Positions 1-8,372 of a stretch of 64,000 nt of DNA are shown here, in pieces. The stretch is from Bacillota bacterium (GTDB lineage Bacteria > Bacillota > Clostridia > Christensenellales > Aristaeellaceae). The notes beneath the pieces are model-generated. The model saw only the letters and a program-made list of their open reading frames with translations. It searched no databases and was not told the origin of the DNA. The DNA lies in assembly GCA_023425025.1 (NCBI GenBank), contig JAFADG010000020.1, positions 1 through 64,000 on the forward strand. Reading direction: 5' to 3'. Within the stretch, counting starts at the first letter, position 1; every line of letters starts with the position of its first letter. A program made the position numbers and the translations under genes.

Positions 1-90
1 TTTCCCCTTGCTTCGCTCGATTCAGTAGCATCTTTCATCACCTGGTGTTTATTTCGACATTCGCTCTCCTCTTTCCTTTTGGTTCTTAAT

Positions 91-123
91 AAAAAATTGC
101 CCGCTGATACTTTGTCAACGGGC
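91..123 (-). terminator. Rho-independent terminator, minus strand
   Basis: An 8-bp stem (99-106 with 116-123, one G:U pair) is followed on the minus strand by a T run (complement of the A run at 91-96). It lies downstream of the minus-strand dehydrogenase gene and probably ends that operon. The rest of 1-90 shows no gene. Confidence 0.6.
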
Positions 124-125
124 TG

Positions 126-187
126 AGCCTTCCCCTCAAGGGGAAGCCTCCTTTTGGGTATCCTGTCCCTTGATTTTCAGGGCAGTT
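126..187. repeat. Short hairpin repeat, copy A (truncated)
   Basis: It contains the palindrome TTCCCCTCAAGGGGAA followed by GCCTCC and, about 25 bp on, the tail TTTTCAGGGCAGT. The same palindrome core and tail recur at 10985-11147, where the element is complete. It sits between the terminator and the stop codon of the dehydrogenase gene. This resembles the REP/MITE-like hairpin repeats common in gut Clostridia; copy number cannot be judged from one window. Confidence 0.6.
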
Positions 188-199
188 CCGTTCTATCCT

Positions 200-1138
200 T
201 CAATTCACCACATTCTGCGGCGTCCCACTAAAAAACGCCTGAAGATTCGCGACGGTAATATCCATCAAACGCTGGCGGGCTTCCCTGGGCGCCCAGGCGA
301 TATGGGGGGTTATCAAACAATTGTCAAGGCCCAGCAGCGGGCTGTCGGCCCGGATGGGCTCCTCGGTTGCCACGTCCATGGCCGCGGCATACAGCTTGCC
401 GCTTTGCAGCGCGTCCCGCAGATCCTGTTCGTGGATCAGCGGCCCCCGGGCGGTGTTGATGAGAATCGCGCCGTCCTTCATTTTTGCAATGGTTTCCCGG
501 CGGATGATGTGCCGGGTGGCCTCCGTCAGCGGGCAATGCAGGGAGATGACATCGCTGTTTTCCAGAACCTCCTCCAGCATCGCGTCATTCGGGCCCTTGC
601 GGCTGGGGCTGTAGGCCAGCACCTTCATGCCAAAGGCCCGGGCGATATTCGCCGTGGCCTGGCCGATGCGCCCGTAGCCGATGATGCCCAGGGTCTTGCC
701 GGCAAGCTCGATCAGCGGCGTTTCCCAAAAACAAAAATGCGGCGAATTCGTCCAGCGGCCTTCCTGCACCGCCTGGTTGTGCCGGGCTGTGTGGTGGCAA
801 ATTTCCAGCAGCAGCGCGAATACAAACTGGGCCACCGACGGTGTGCTGTAGGCCGGTACGTTGCACACGGGAATATTCCGCTCCCTGGCCGCCGCAAGGT
901 CCACCACGTTGTAGCCTGTTGCCAGCACGCCGATAAAGGCAAGGCTCGGCGCTTTTTCGATGATCTCCCTGGTCAGCAGCGTCTTGTTGGTGAATATAAC
1001 TTCCGCATCGCCGATGCGGGAGAGCGTATCCTCGGGCTGTGTTTTCTCATAAACGGTGAGGCTGCCCAGTTTGGCCAGCTCTTCCCAGCTGATATCCCCC
1101 GGGTTCAAGGTGTATCCGTCCAGAACAACGATTTTCAT
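200..1138 (-). CDS. D-2-hydroxyacid dehydrogenase (glycerate/hydroxypyruvate type)
   Basis: A 312-residue NAD(P)-dependent D-2-hydroxyacid dehydrogenase that would interconvert a 2-oxoacid such as hydroxypyruvate and the D-hydroxyacid in the cytoplasm. The Rossmann fingerprint GIIGYGRIGQ lies in the middle, followed by the family blocks INTARGPLI, containing the catalytic-region Arg, and a C-terminal PHIAW with the catalytic His. An upstream in-frame start at 1171 exists, but AAAGGAG lies 7 bp before the ATG at 1138, so this start is preferred. It follows the PTS-IIC-like gene by 42 bp, so they are probably co-transcribed. The exact substrate (glycerate, lactate or another) cannot be read from sequence. 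Confidence 0.9.
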   Translation of the reverse strand: MKIVVLDGYTLNPGDISWEELAKLGSLTVYEKTQPEDTLSRIGDAEVIFTNKTLLTREIIEKAPSLAFIGVLATGYNVVDLAAARERNIPVCNVPAYSTPSVAQFVFALLLEICHHTARHNQAVQEGRWTNSPHFCFWETPLIELAGKTLGIIGYGRIGQATANIARAFGMKVLAYSPSRKGPNDAMLEEVLENSDVISLHCPLTEATRHIIRRETIAKMKDGAILINTARGPLIHEQDLRDALQSGKLYAAAMDVATEEPIRADSPLLGLDNCLITPHIAWAPREARQRLMDITVANLQAFFSGTPQNVVN

Positions 1139-1180
1139 TACAAATCTCCTTTGGTGCCTGTTTTCCGGCATAGTATTGAA

Positions 1181-2245
1181 CTATAAAGTCAGCTTCATAT
1201 CCCCCGGCTTGATCCAGCCGCGTTTGCGCATGAGTTCACTGAACGCAAGGGACAAAGCCGCCGGCAGGACGATATGCAGAAGGACGATCTTCAGCGCAAG
1301 GATGCCCGGGGCATCCAATTGCGCCATGGCGCGCCATGTGCCGATCTGCCCCACAAGGCCCGATGTGCCCATGCCCGCGAACACGCCTGTGTTGCGCATA
1401 TCAAACAGGGTGGTGGACAGCGGCCCCAAAATGGCGGAGGCCAATGTGGGCGGCACCATAATCAGGGGATGTACGACGATGTTGGGCATCTGCAGCAGCG
1501 ATGAGCCCAGACCCTGGGCGATGAGGCCGCCCACCTTGTTTTCCCGGTAGCTGGAGGCGGCAAAGCCCACCATATGGGCGCAGCAGCCGACCGTGGCAGC
1601 GCCTGCTGCCAATTGGAGTCCAAGGCCCAGTTGGCCGCCCTCCGGCACGGAAAAGATCATGGCGCACAGCGCGGCAGAGGAGACGGGCAGCGTCAGTGCC
1701 AATCCCATGGTCACGGAAAGGACGATGCCCATGGGGATGGGCTGCAATAGCGTGGCTGTATCCAAAAAATCCCGAAGCGCACTCATGATAAAGTTCACCG
1801 CAGGACCGGTGACAAAAGCAGTCAATCCCCCGGCCAGCAAGGTGGTGACGGGTACCAGCACGATGTTCAGCTGGGTTTTGTCCGCGATGAGGTTGCCGGC
1901 CTCCGCACCGATAACCGATGCCAGAAAGCAGCCCAATTCCCCGCCCTGCGCGTACCCGATGGCGCCTGACGCGGCGGAGGTGAACATTGCCAGGGGCGCC
2001 ACCTTCAGGCCCCAGCCGATGGCTACGCCGATGGCCGCCCCTACCACAGGGCTGGCTTTGGCGGTGGCCGCAAGCTCGCGCAAAAATGCCAGGCCGGGAA
2101 TAAAAGCGCCGATTTGGTCCAGTATCGTGCCGATAATAAGTGTGGAAAACAGGGCCAGCGCCATAGCGTTCAATGCGTCCAGCCCGTAGCGCTTTACAAG
2201 CCGCGACCCAAGGGACGTTTTTTTCTCTTGCTGCATGATATCCAC
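1181..2245 (-). CDS. PTS_EIIC_2-family membrane protein (orphan PTS IIC-like transporter)
   Basis: A 354-residue very hydrophobic protein with about ten predicted membrane segments, Gly/Ala/Pro-rich, matching the PTS-IIC-like family (PF13303 type) in length and in blocks such as VGCCAHMVGFA. No IIA, IIB, HPr or EI gene is nearby, so phosphotransferase transport is doubtful, and members of this family are often found alone. Start choice is ambiguous: GTG at 2245 lies 4 bp from GGAGG, and ATG at 2236 lies 13 bp from it. A promoter sits at 2266-2294. The partner dehydrogenase suggests a small organic acid or sugar acid as cargo, which is inference. Confidence 0.75.
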   Translation of the reverse strand: MDIMQQEKKTSLGSRLVKRYGLDALNAMALALFSTLIIGTILDQIGAFIPGLAFLRELAATAKASPVVGAAIGVAIGWGLKVAPLAMFTSAASGAIGYAQGGELGCFLASVIGAEAGNLIADKTQLNIVLVPVTTLLAGGLTAFVTGPAVNFIMSALRDFLDTATLLQPIPMGIVLSVTMGLALTLPVSSAALCAMIFSVPEGGQLGLGLQLAAGAATVGCCAHMVGFAASSYRENKVGGLIAQGLGSSLLQMPNIVVHPLIMVPPTLASAILGPLSTTLFDMRNTGVFAGMGTSGLVGQIGTWRAMAQLDAPGILALKIVLLHIVLPAALSLAFSELMRKRGWIKPGDMKLTL

Positions 2246-2265
2246 TCCCCCTCCAATTTCGCAAT

Positions 2266-2294
2266 ATTATAAGACATCTTTATCAAAGAGTAAA
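2266..2294 (-). promoter_or_regulatory. Sigma-70-type promoter for the dehydrogenase operon
   Basis: Read on the minus strand: TTTACT (2289-2294), 17-bp spacer, TATAAT (2266-2271), about 20 bp before the start codon region of the PTS-IIC-like gene. Confidence 0.65.
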
Positions 2295-2375
2295 GAAATA
2301 TGTTGGCGCGTTCAACGGCGTCAGGTCAGCCTTTGGCTTGCACAGTAAGGATTTGGATGGTCGTTTGGTAGATAG

Positions 2376-2419
2376 GGTATATCGGGTATGTTTGCTCGAA
2401 ATGGTATATTGGTTATGTT
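2376..2419 (+). promoter_or_regulatory. Paired 17-bp direct repeats, candidate operator
   Basis: Two near-identical copies of GGTATATYGGKTATGTT lie at 2376-2392 and 2403-2419, offset by 27 bp. The second runs into the -35 box of the promoter at 2418-2446. Its GGTTAT core is mirrored by ATAACC just after the -10 box and again near 2467. They are likely binding sites for the adjacent regulator or another regulator of the mannan locus. Confidence 0.5.
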
Positions 2420-2446
2420 GACACTTCTTGGCCATATGGCTACAAT
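2418..2446 (+). promoter_or_regulatory. Strong sigma-70-type promoter for the GntR regulator
   Basis: TTGACA (2418-2423), exact 17-bp spacer, TACAAT (2441-2446). It is about 80 bp upstream of the regulator start and overlaps the direct repeats. Confidence 0.75.
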
Positions 2447-2524
2447 AACCTCACCGGATGTGATGAAGATAACCAAAATGCAGGCTGCCTATGCGGCATT
2501 TTTCAATAAAGCGGGAGGCGTGTG

Positions 2525-3688
2525 ATGAAAAGCGGCGATACCCTTTATCAGCATATTTATGGCAGGCTGATGGAGGACATAGCAAATGGTATATATGCCG
2601 ACGGACGTCAGCTGCCCACCGAAATGGAGTTGGCCAAAACTTTTTTCGTCAGCCGCATCACCAGCAAAAAGGCCATGAACAGGCTGGCGGAGGACGGCGT
2701 CATCGTCCGCATCCCCGGCCGAGGCTCCTTTGTGAAGAAGGATTGCGCGATCCCCTCCGTGCAAAAAAACAGGGAAGCGGCCGGACATATTATCGCCCTG
2801 GTCATGGGCGGCTATGGCTCCTCCTTCGGCCTGGACATCGTCAACGGCGCGGTGGACAAGGCGGAAGAGCTGAACATGCATCTGATATTGAAAAACGCAG
2901 GCAACGATCAAAAAACTGAGTCGAAGATATTAAAATCCCTCATGGCTGCCGGTGTGGAAGGCATTATCGTGCAGCCGGCCCACGGGGAATTGTACAACGA
3001 GGTTCTGCTCAGCGCGGTATATTCAAAATACCCTGTGGTGATGATCGACAGGTCCATGACCGGCATCGACGCGCCCTTTGTGGGTGTGGATAACGTAAGG
3101 CTGGGCAGGCAGGCTGTTTCAAAGCTCATTGGCTGCGGTCACCGGAACATTTCGCTGCTGGCGCTGGAGGACGACCATTCCTCATCCTTGAAGGAGCGCA
3201 TGCAGGGCTTTCTGGAGGCCTTTGCCGACAGCCGCCTGGCGGTCAGGCGGGATCTGTGGCTGACCCGGTTAAGCGGCCTGGCCAAAGCCAAGGGGCAGGG
3301 CGCCAGCGACCCGGCCGCCCATGAAACGTACGTGGAGGCCATCGCCTCGCACTTAAAGCGGCATCCCGAGATCACGGCCGTCTTCGGCACCGAGTACAGC
3401 GTGGCCAAGGCCGCCTGGGACGCGGTGCGCCGCATCGGTAAGCGTGTGCCGGAGGATATTTCCATCGTCAGCTTCGACTTTGATTCCAGCTACCTGGGGC
3501 TGCACATCCTGTCCCACGTCAAGCAGCCCCAAAGGTGCATCGGCTCCTGCGCCGTGAAGGTGATGGGGGATATATTAAACGGCAAAACGCCGCAAGGCCG
3601 CAGCTTCCTGCTGGAGGGCGAATGGGTGGAAGGGACCACCATCGCGCCGCCCAGGAACCTTGCCAAAGAGAAAAACATCGCGATTTGA
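2525..3688 (+). CDS. GntR-type HTH regulator with LacI-like sugar-binding domain
   Basis: A 387-residue cytoplasmic transcription regulator. Residues 1-70 form a GntR winged helix (LPTEMELAKTF followed by GRGSFV), and the remainder is a periplasmic-binding-protein-like effector domain (VVMIDRSM, FVGVDN, AVFGTEYSVA), the AraR-like architecture. It probably senses an imported mannose-containing oligosaccharide or sugar and controls the adjacent transporter and mannosidase genes. ATG at 2525 is chosen over GTG at 2522 because GGGAGG lies 6 bp before it. It has its own promoter with direct repeats upstream, suggesting autoregulation. Effector identity is inferred from neighbours only. Confidence 0.9.
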   Translation: MKSGDTLYQHIYGRLMEDIANGIYADGRQLPTEMELAKTFFVSRITSKKAMNRLAEDGVIVRIPGRGSFVKKDCAIPSVQKNREAAGHIIALVMGGYGSSFGLDIVNGAVDKAEELNMHLILKNAGNDQKTESKILKSLMAAGVEGIIVQPAHGELYNEVLLSAVYSKYPVVMIDRSMTGIDAPFVGVDNVRLGRQAVSKLIGCGHRNISLLALEDDHSSSLKERMQGFLEAFADSRLAVRRDLWLTRLSGLAKAKGQGASDPAAHETYVEAIASHLKRHPEITAVFGTEYSVAKAAWDAVRRIGKRVPEDISIVSFDFDSSYLGLHILSHVKQPQRCIGSCAVKVMGDILNGKTPQGRSFLLEGEWVEGTTIAPPRNLAKEKNIAI

Positions 3689-3767
3689 TTGGATCAGCGG
3701 TATCATTGACGGCACGCCGAATGGGCGGTGCCCTGGTTTGCTGTTGCTTTTTCAGATACCATGCGCA

Positions 3768-3920
3768 TTTATACTGCTTCCAAACATGATTGCGTCGTTG
3801 CCGTGGATCTTTTCGCACACTACTGCGTCGTCTGCCGCTGCGCGTAGCGCTGCTACGCCTCGCTTCGTCTCCTTGTATTGCGCAAAAATCTCTCACGGCT
3901 TTGGACGCAATAATGTTTTC
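3768..3920. repeat. Fold-back intergenic element, long copy
   Basis: About 150 bp with imperfect terminal inverted repeats: TTGCGTCGTTGCCGTG near 3790 pairs with CACGGCTTTGGACGCAA near 3895-3911. Internal hairpins lie at about 3838-3862. The left and right arms recur at 10844-10930 without the internal roughly 70 bp. It fills most of the 261-bp gap between the regulator and the first permease. It looks like a MITE- or REP-type element with no coding capacity. Confidence 0.6.
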
Positions 3921-3949
3921 CATTAGTATTAGGGAAAGGGGTCCTGCCG

Positions 3950-4828
3950 ATGAACAGAAGCTCCAAATTCTCCGCGACCCAAAACAGAATGGGGTGGCTG
4001 TTTATTGCCCCGCCTGTCGTGCTCTTTTTCCTGTTCACCTTTGTGCCGCTCGTCATGGCGGTGGTGTTCAGCTTCACCAGTTATGACATCATCAACCCGC
4101 CCAAGTGGGTGGCTTTCAAGAATTTTGAACGCATTTTCAGGGATGAGTTTTTCTTCATCTCCCTTCGAAACACCGCCACCTACACGCTGTTTTATGTGCC
4201 CTCGGGCCTCATCCTCTCCCTTTGCGTGGCGCTGTTCATCAACTCCAAGCGAAAATTCGTGGGGCTGTACCGCACGCTGTTTTACCTGCCGGTGCTGTCC
4301 TCCTCCGTGGCCAACGCCACCTTGTGGTCCTGGATATTCAACCCCAAGATGGGGCTGTTGAACGGGCTGCTGTCGTTGTTTGGCGTCATCGGCCCATCCT
4401 GGCTCAACGATACGAAAACCGCCATGTTCGCCATCGTCATCATGAGCCTGTGGGCGGGCTACGCGGGGAATATGATGATCTTCCTGTCGGCCTTAAAGGG
4501 CGTGCCGGATGTGTACTATGAGGCGGCCGTCATCGATGGGGCCAACCGCTGGCAAAGGTTTACAAGGATCACGGTGCCATCTATCCGCAAGACAACCTTC
4601 TTTGTATCCACCATGCTGATTATCGGCACGTTCCAGGTGTTTGACGCGGCATATCTGCTCACCAGCGGCGGGCCGGGCAACGCCACCATCACCCTGGTGT
4701 ACTACATTTACAACAGAGGCTTCAAGGATTTGAGAATGGGCTACGCCTCCGCCATGTCGCTGTGCCTGTTCGCCATCATCTTCGTGTTCAGCCTGATGAA
4801 CATGCGTATCAACAAGGAAAAGGAATAA
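3950..4828 (+). CDS. Carbohydrate ABC transporter permease, MalF/UgpA type
   Basis: A 292-residue inner-membrane permease of the CUT1 sugar-ABC class with six predicted membrane segments. The cytoplasmic EAA loop reads YEAAVIDGANRWQRFTRITVPSI, ending in the Gly/Pro pattern that docks the ATPase. With the next two genes it makes the importer; no ATPase gene is present, as is usual where one MsmX/UgpC-type ATPase serves many systems. An AAAGGGG ribosome site precedes the ATG. From its neighbours it is inferred to import alpha-mannan oligosaccharides. Confidence 0.93.
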   Translation: MNRSSKFSATQNRMGWLFIAPPVVLFFLFTFVPLVMAVVFSFTSYDIINPPKWVAFKNFERIFRDEFFFISLRNTATYTLFYVPSGLILSLCVALFINSKRKFVGLYRTLFYLPVLSSSVANATLWSWIFNPKMGLLNGLLSLFGVIGPSWLNDTKTAMFAIVIMSLWAGYAGNMMIFLSALKGVPDVYYEAAVIDGANRWQRFTRITVPSIRKTTFFVSTMLIIGTFQVFDAAYLLTSGGPGNATITLVYYIYNRGFKDLRMGYASAMSLCLFAIIFVFSLMNMRINKEKE

Positions 4829-4846
4829 GGGAAGGGAGGGATTTTC

Positions 4847-5725
4847 ATGGTGGAACCCAAGGGAAGAAAAATGGTCAGGATGTATGTCTGGTATATTTCC
4901 GCGTGCCTGATCGCCGTGTGCACCATCTACCCCTTTTTATGGATGATCGCCACCTCCTTCAAGCCCATGGTGGAGATTTACGCCCGGCCCCTGGACATCA
5001 TCCCCCGGGCGGCAAACCTGGAAAATTATCAGGATGTGCTGAATACCGTTCCCTTCCTGAAATACTTCAAAAACTCGCTGATTCTGGCCGCTTCCGGCGT
5101 ATTCACCAATGTGTTCTTCGGGGCGCTGGCCGGCTATGCCTTTGCCAAGCTGAACATCAAGGGCAAAAACATCATGTTTACGATACTGCTCTCATCCATG
5201 ATGATCCCCGGCATTGTGACCATGGTGCCCCAGTTTGTGGTGCTGCGCAAATTTCCCCTGGTGGGCGGCAATGATTTGCTAGGCCAGGGCGGCAAGGGGT
5301 TTATCAATACCTTCTGGGCGATTATCTTAACCGGCGCGGTGGGCGCGTACGCGGTGTTCTTTATGCGGCAGTTCTTTGCCTCGCTCCCCGACGACCTGGG
5401 GGAGGCCGCCCGCATCGACGGCTGCGGCGAGTTCCGCATCTTTTTGAACGTGTACTTTCCGCTGATCACTCCTGCCGCTGTGACGCTGGGCATACTCACC
5501 TTCCAGTCGGGCTGGAACAGCTTCATGTGGCCCTTGATCGTGCTCAACGACGCCAACAAGCATACGATTCAAATCGGCCTGTCGCTTTTCAAAAACAACT
5601 ACTCCACCAACTACGGGGCCATGATGGCGGGCACGGTGTTTTCCACCATTCCCATACTGATTCTGTTCGCCTTCGCCCAGCGGTATTTCATCGAGGGTAT
5701 TGCCTTTAGTGGCAGTAAATCATAA
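4847..5725 (+). CDS. Carbohydrate ABC transporter permease, MalG type
   Basis: The second 292-residue CUT1 permease, partner of the preceding gene, 18 bp downstream and clearly co-transcribed. The EAA loop reads EAARIDGCGEFRIFLNVYFPLI. Hydrophobic segments fit the six-span fold, and the C-terminus carries the QRYFIEGIAFSGSK ending typical of MalG/UgpE proteins. GGGAGG precedes the ATG. Sugar specificity cannot be read from it; an imported mannan oligosaccharide is inferred. Confidence 0.93.
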   Translation: MVEPKGRKMVRMYVWYISACLIAVCTIYPFLWMIATSFKPMVEIYARPLDIIPRAANLENYQDVLNTVPFLKYFKNSLILAASGVFTNVFFGALAGYAFAKLNIKGKNIMFTILLSSMMIPGIVTMVPQFVVLRKFPLVGGNDLLGQGGKGFINTFWAIILTGAVGAYAVFFMRQFFASLPDDLGEAARIDGCGEFRIFLNVYFPLITPAAVTLGILTFQSGWNSFMWPLIVLNDANKHTIQIGLSLFKNNYSTNYGAMMAGTVFSTIPILILFAFAQRYFIEGIAFSGSKS

Positions 5726-5749
5726 CCCTATTTCAAGGAGGAAAAGACC

Positions 5750-7006
5750 ATGAAAAGAACCCTGGCACTTTTGGTTGCGGCCCTCTTGCTCCTGGCGGCG
5801 GTCCCGATGACGGCGTCTGGTGAAGGCCGGACAGAGCTTGTCATGTGGGGGGGCTGGAGCGGCGATTCCATCGCCCAGTTCCAGGAAATGCTGGATTCCT
5901 ACAACGCGGCCCAGGACAAGGTGCACATTACCTACCAGTATGTGGACGGCACCGAGCAGAAGCTGCTGACCGCTATCGCCGGCGGCGAAACCTGCGACGT
6001 GGTGCTCTGGGACAGGTTCAACACCTCATCTTACGCTCCCAAGGGCGCGCTGTTGGCGCTGGATGAAATGGTAGCGGCGGACAAGGTGGACCTTTCCAAG
6101 TTCTTTGCCCCCACCGTGGATGAGCTCACCTACGACGGCAAGCTGTACGGCCTGCCCACCATGGTGGATGCCCGCGTGCTCTTTTGCAACATCGACCTGC
6201 TGCAAGAGGCCGGCATTGATTACACCGCCATCAAGACCTGGGACGACCTGCGCGCCGCGGCTGTGGCCACCACCAAGCGCGACGATGCCGGCGCCCTCAC
6301 CCAGTCCGGCTATGTGATGAACGACGTGGGCCTGTTCAGCGCCTACCTGTACCAAGCCGGCGGCAAGCTGATCAACGACGAGACCGATCCGCCCACCGTC
6401 GCCTTCAACAGCGAAGCGGGCCTGGCGGTTTTGAACTTCTGGGGTCAGATGCTCAGCGAGGACAAGGTATACGAGACCGGCTTCAACGAAGCATACAACG
6501 GCCAGGCTTTCATCGCCGGCAAAGCCGCCATGATGGTTTCCGGCCCCTGGGATTTGAACAACGTCAAGAAGGCCGGCATCAACCTGGGCATCATCCCCTG
6601 CCCCGGCGCGCCCGGTTTTGATCCCGCCAGCGGCATGGGCGGCTTCGGCCTGGCCATCCCCGCGCTGGCCGCCCATCCCCGCGAGGCCATGGACTTTATC
6701 GAGTGGTGGGCCTGCAGCGCGGAAAACAGCCTGCTCTTCACCAAGATCAACGGCTATCTGCCTGCCAACGTGGACGCGGCGGCCGATCCTTACATCGCGG
6801 GTGATCCCCACCTGAGCGCGCTGTTTAATGCTTTCCAGTATGGCCGCATCCGCCCCAAGACCCAAGGCTACTCCACCATGGAATCCTTGGCCATGATTCC
6901 CCAGTGGCAGCTGTTCCTAAGCGGCGAAGTGACCGCGCAGGAAGCGCTTAACAACGCCGAGCGCCAGGGCAATACCGCCTTGGAAGAGGCCGCGCTGGAT
7001 TACTGA
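5750..7006 (+). CDS. Extracellular sugar-binding protein of CUT1 ABC importer
   Basis: A 418-residue solute-binding protein, exported by a signal peptide (KRT, a Leu/Ala-rich core, then a T-A-S-G-E-G boundary). The mature part begins TELVMWGGWSGD, typical of family-1 sugar-binding proteins, and includes the GKAAMMVSGPW block. There is no lipobox cysteine, so it seems secreted or periplasmic rather than lipid-anchored, which is unusual in a Gram-positive. AAGGAGG lies 9 bp before the ATG. It is third in the importer operon and is followed by a strong hairpin at 7033-7059. Confidence 0.92.
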   Translation: MKRTLALLVAALLLLAAVPMTASGEGRTELVMWGGWSGDSIAQFQEMLDSYNAAQDKVHITYQYVDGTEQKLLTAIAGGETCDVVLWDRFNTSSYAPKGALLALDEMVAADKVDLSKFFAPTVDELTYDGKLYGLPTMVDARVLFCNIDLLQEAGIDYTAIKTWDDLRAAAVATTKRDDAGALTQSGYVMNDVGLFSAYLYQAGGKLINDETDPPTVAFNSEAGLAVLNFWGQMLSEDKVYETGFNEAYNGQAFIAGKAAMMVSGPWDLNNVKKAGINLGIIPCPGAPGFDPASGMGGFGLAIPALAAHPREAMDFIEWWACSAENSLLFTKINGYLPANVDAAADPYIAGDPHLSALFNAFQYGRIRPKTQGYSTMESLAMIPQWQLFLSGEVTAQEALNNAERQGNTALEEAALDY

Positions 7007-7032
7007 CTGGCAACAGGCACGCTTCCCTTTAT

Positions 7033-7059
7033 GCCCGTCCCGCTTTACGCGGGACGGGC
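7033..7059 (+). other. Intercistronic hairpin after the binding-protein gene
   Basis: A perfect 11-bp GC-rich stem (7033-7043 with 7049-7059) and a 5-nt loop, with no T run after it. It probably protects the upstream binding-protein mRNA and lowers read-through, so the hydrolase downstream is made in smaller amount. Confidence 0.65.
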
Positions 7060-7108
7060 GGAGTTATACGAGGCCAATGCTAAAACTTTATCGACCCGGA
7101 GGCAGCTT

Positions 7109-8146
7109 ATGAACAATGCAGCGGTCGTATCGGCCGCGGACCGCGCCCAAAGCGCGCTGACCGAACAATTCTGGGACGCGGGGGATGTGATCTTCCGGCA
7201 CCGCCTGCCCCATGACCGCAGCGAGCGCTTTTCCTACTGGTGGCAGGCCCACGCCATCGACGCGCTGCTGGATGGCTATCTGCGCACAGGAGACCAGGCG
7301 TATATGGACCTGATCCAGAAGGAGCTTAAAGGCACCGTTGCCCATAACGGCGGCACCATATTGAACAACTGGTACGACGATATGGAGTGGATGGCCCTGG
7401 CGCTTTTGCGGATGTGGGATGAAACCCGGGAGGACGGCTATAAAAAGCGGGTGGACATCCTCTGGCAGGACATCAAAACCGCCTGGAATGACCGCATGGG
7501 CGGCGGCATGGCCTGGCGCAAAGACCAATTGGATTACAAGAACACCCCCGCCAACGCACCGGCGGCTATATTGGCTTTCCGCCTGTATCAGCGCTTTGGC
7601 AATGAGGACGACCTTGCCTGGGGCAAGAAAATATTCGAGTGGAACCGGGATAACCTGATGGACCCTGATACGTATTACGTGTGGGACGGCATGAACCGCA
7701 CAGGCGACGGGACCATTGATTATGACTGGGCATTCACGTATAATCAGGGGGTCATGATCGGCGCGGCGGTGGAGTATTACCGCATCACCGGCGATACGCA
7801 GCATCTGGACCTGGCCCAAAAGATCGCCTATGAATCCAAACGGCGCTTCGGCGATGCCCACGGCGGCGTATTCCCCTACGAGGGCAAGGACGACTGCGGC
7901 CTGTTCCGCGGCATCTTCTTCCGGTATCTTGTAGAACTGCTGAAGGAAGCGCCGGGGGAAACGGAACTCAAGGACATGCTGTACGTAAACGCGGCGGCCG
8001 TCATAGAAAAAGGAATGTCACCTTCCGGTGTCATCGGCGGCTATTGGGACGCGCAGCCCGGCGACACGGTGGACCTGGCCCAGCATTTAAGCGGCGTGAT
8101 GCTGTTGGAAATGGCCGCCAAGGAATTGAAAAGCAGTGAACCTTAA
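7109..8146 (+). CDS. GH76 endo-alpha-1,6-mannanase, intracellular
   Basis: A 345-residue glycoside hydrolase of family 76, which cleaves alpha-1,6-mannosidic bonds in the backbone of fungal mannan. The paired catalytic aspartates are seen in NNWYDDMEWMALALLR, the family hallmark, near residue 98, with the (alpha/alpha)6-barrel length expected. No signal peptide is present, so it acts inside the cell on imported oligosaccharides. The ATG at 7109 is preferred because GGAGG precedes it, while the upstream in-frame start at 7031 would run through the hairpin. It belongs with the GH38 and GH125 enzymes downstream. Confidence 0.88.
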   Translation: MNNAAVVSAADRAQSALTEQFWDAGDVIFRHRLPHDRSERFSYWWQAHAIDALLDGYLRTGDQAYMDLIQKELKGTVAHNGGTILNNWYDDMEWMALALLRMWDETREDGYKKRVDILWQDIKTAWNDRMGGGMAWRKDQLDYKNTPANAPAAILAFRLYQRFGNEDDLAWGKKIFEWNRDNLMDPDTYYVWDGMNRTGDGTIDYDWAFTYNQGVMIGAAVEYYRITGDTQHLDLAQKIAYESKRRFGDAHGGVFPYEGKDDCGLFRGIFFRYLVELLKEAPGETELKDMLYVNAAAVIEKGMSPSGVIGGYWDAQPGDTVDLAQHLSGVMLLEMAAKELKSSEP

Positions 8147-8173
8147 TTCTTATTAGGCGTTTGCAAAAAACGG

Positions 8174-8201
8174 GCAGCCGGAGGAGGAAACCTCCGGCTG
8201 C
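8174..8201. other. Perfect hairpin in the GH76-GH38 gap
   Basis: An 11-bp perfect inverted repeat (8174-8184 with 8191-8201) around a 6-nt loop. It is preceded by an A run (8165-8170), so it would resemble a terminator only on the minus strand. The remainder of 8202-8372 shows no gene or clear signal other than the ribosome site before GH38. Confidence 0.55.
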
Positions 8202-8372
8202 ATATCAAAATGGAGAAAGGGAAATCCATGACTGCTGTTCGTGGGGCCTGCAACATGCCAATAACGGGTGCGGATAAACCAACCGCTTACTCAAGGAGAG
8301 GTCCATTCTGCTGACTGCCAACCGACAGACGATTATAAAGCGGCGCAGCCGCTTTTCAATTAGGAGTGCCGC

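Noticed and set aside
170..1186. Long plus-strand open frame opposite the dehydrogenase gene
   Set aside because: It is a shadow: the minus-strand protein has clear family motifs and a good ribosome site, and the plus frame has none.
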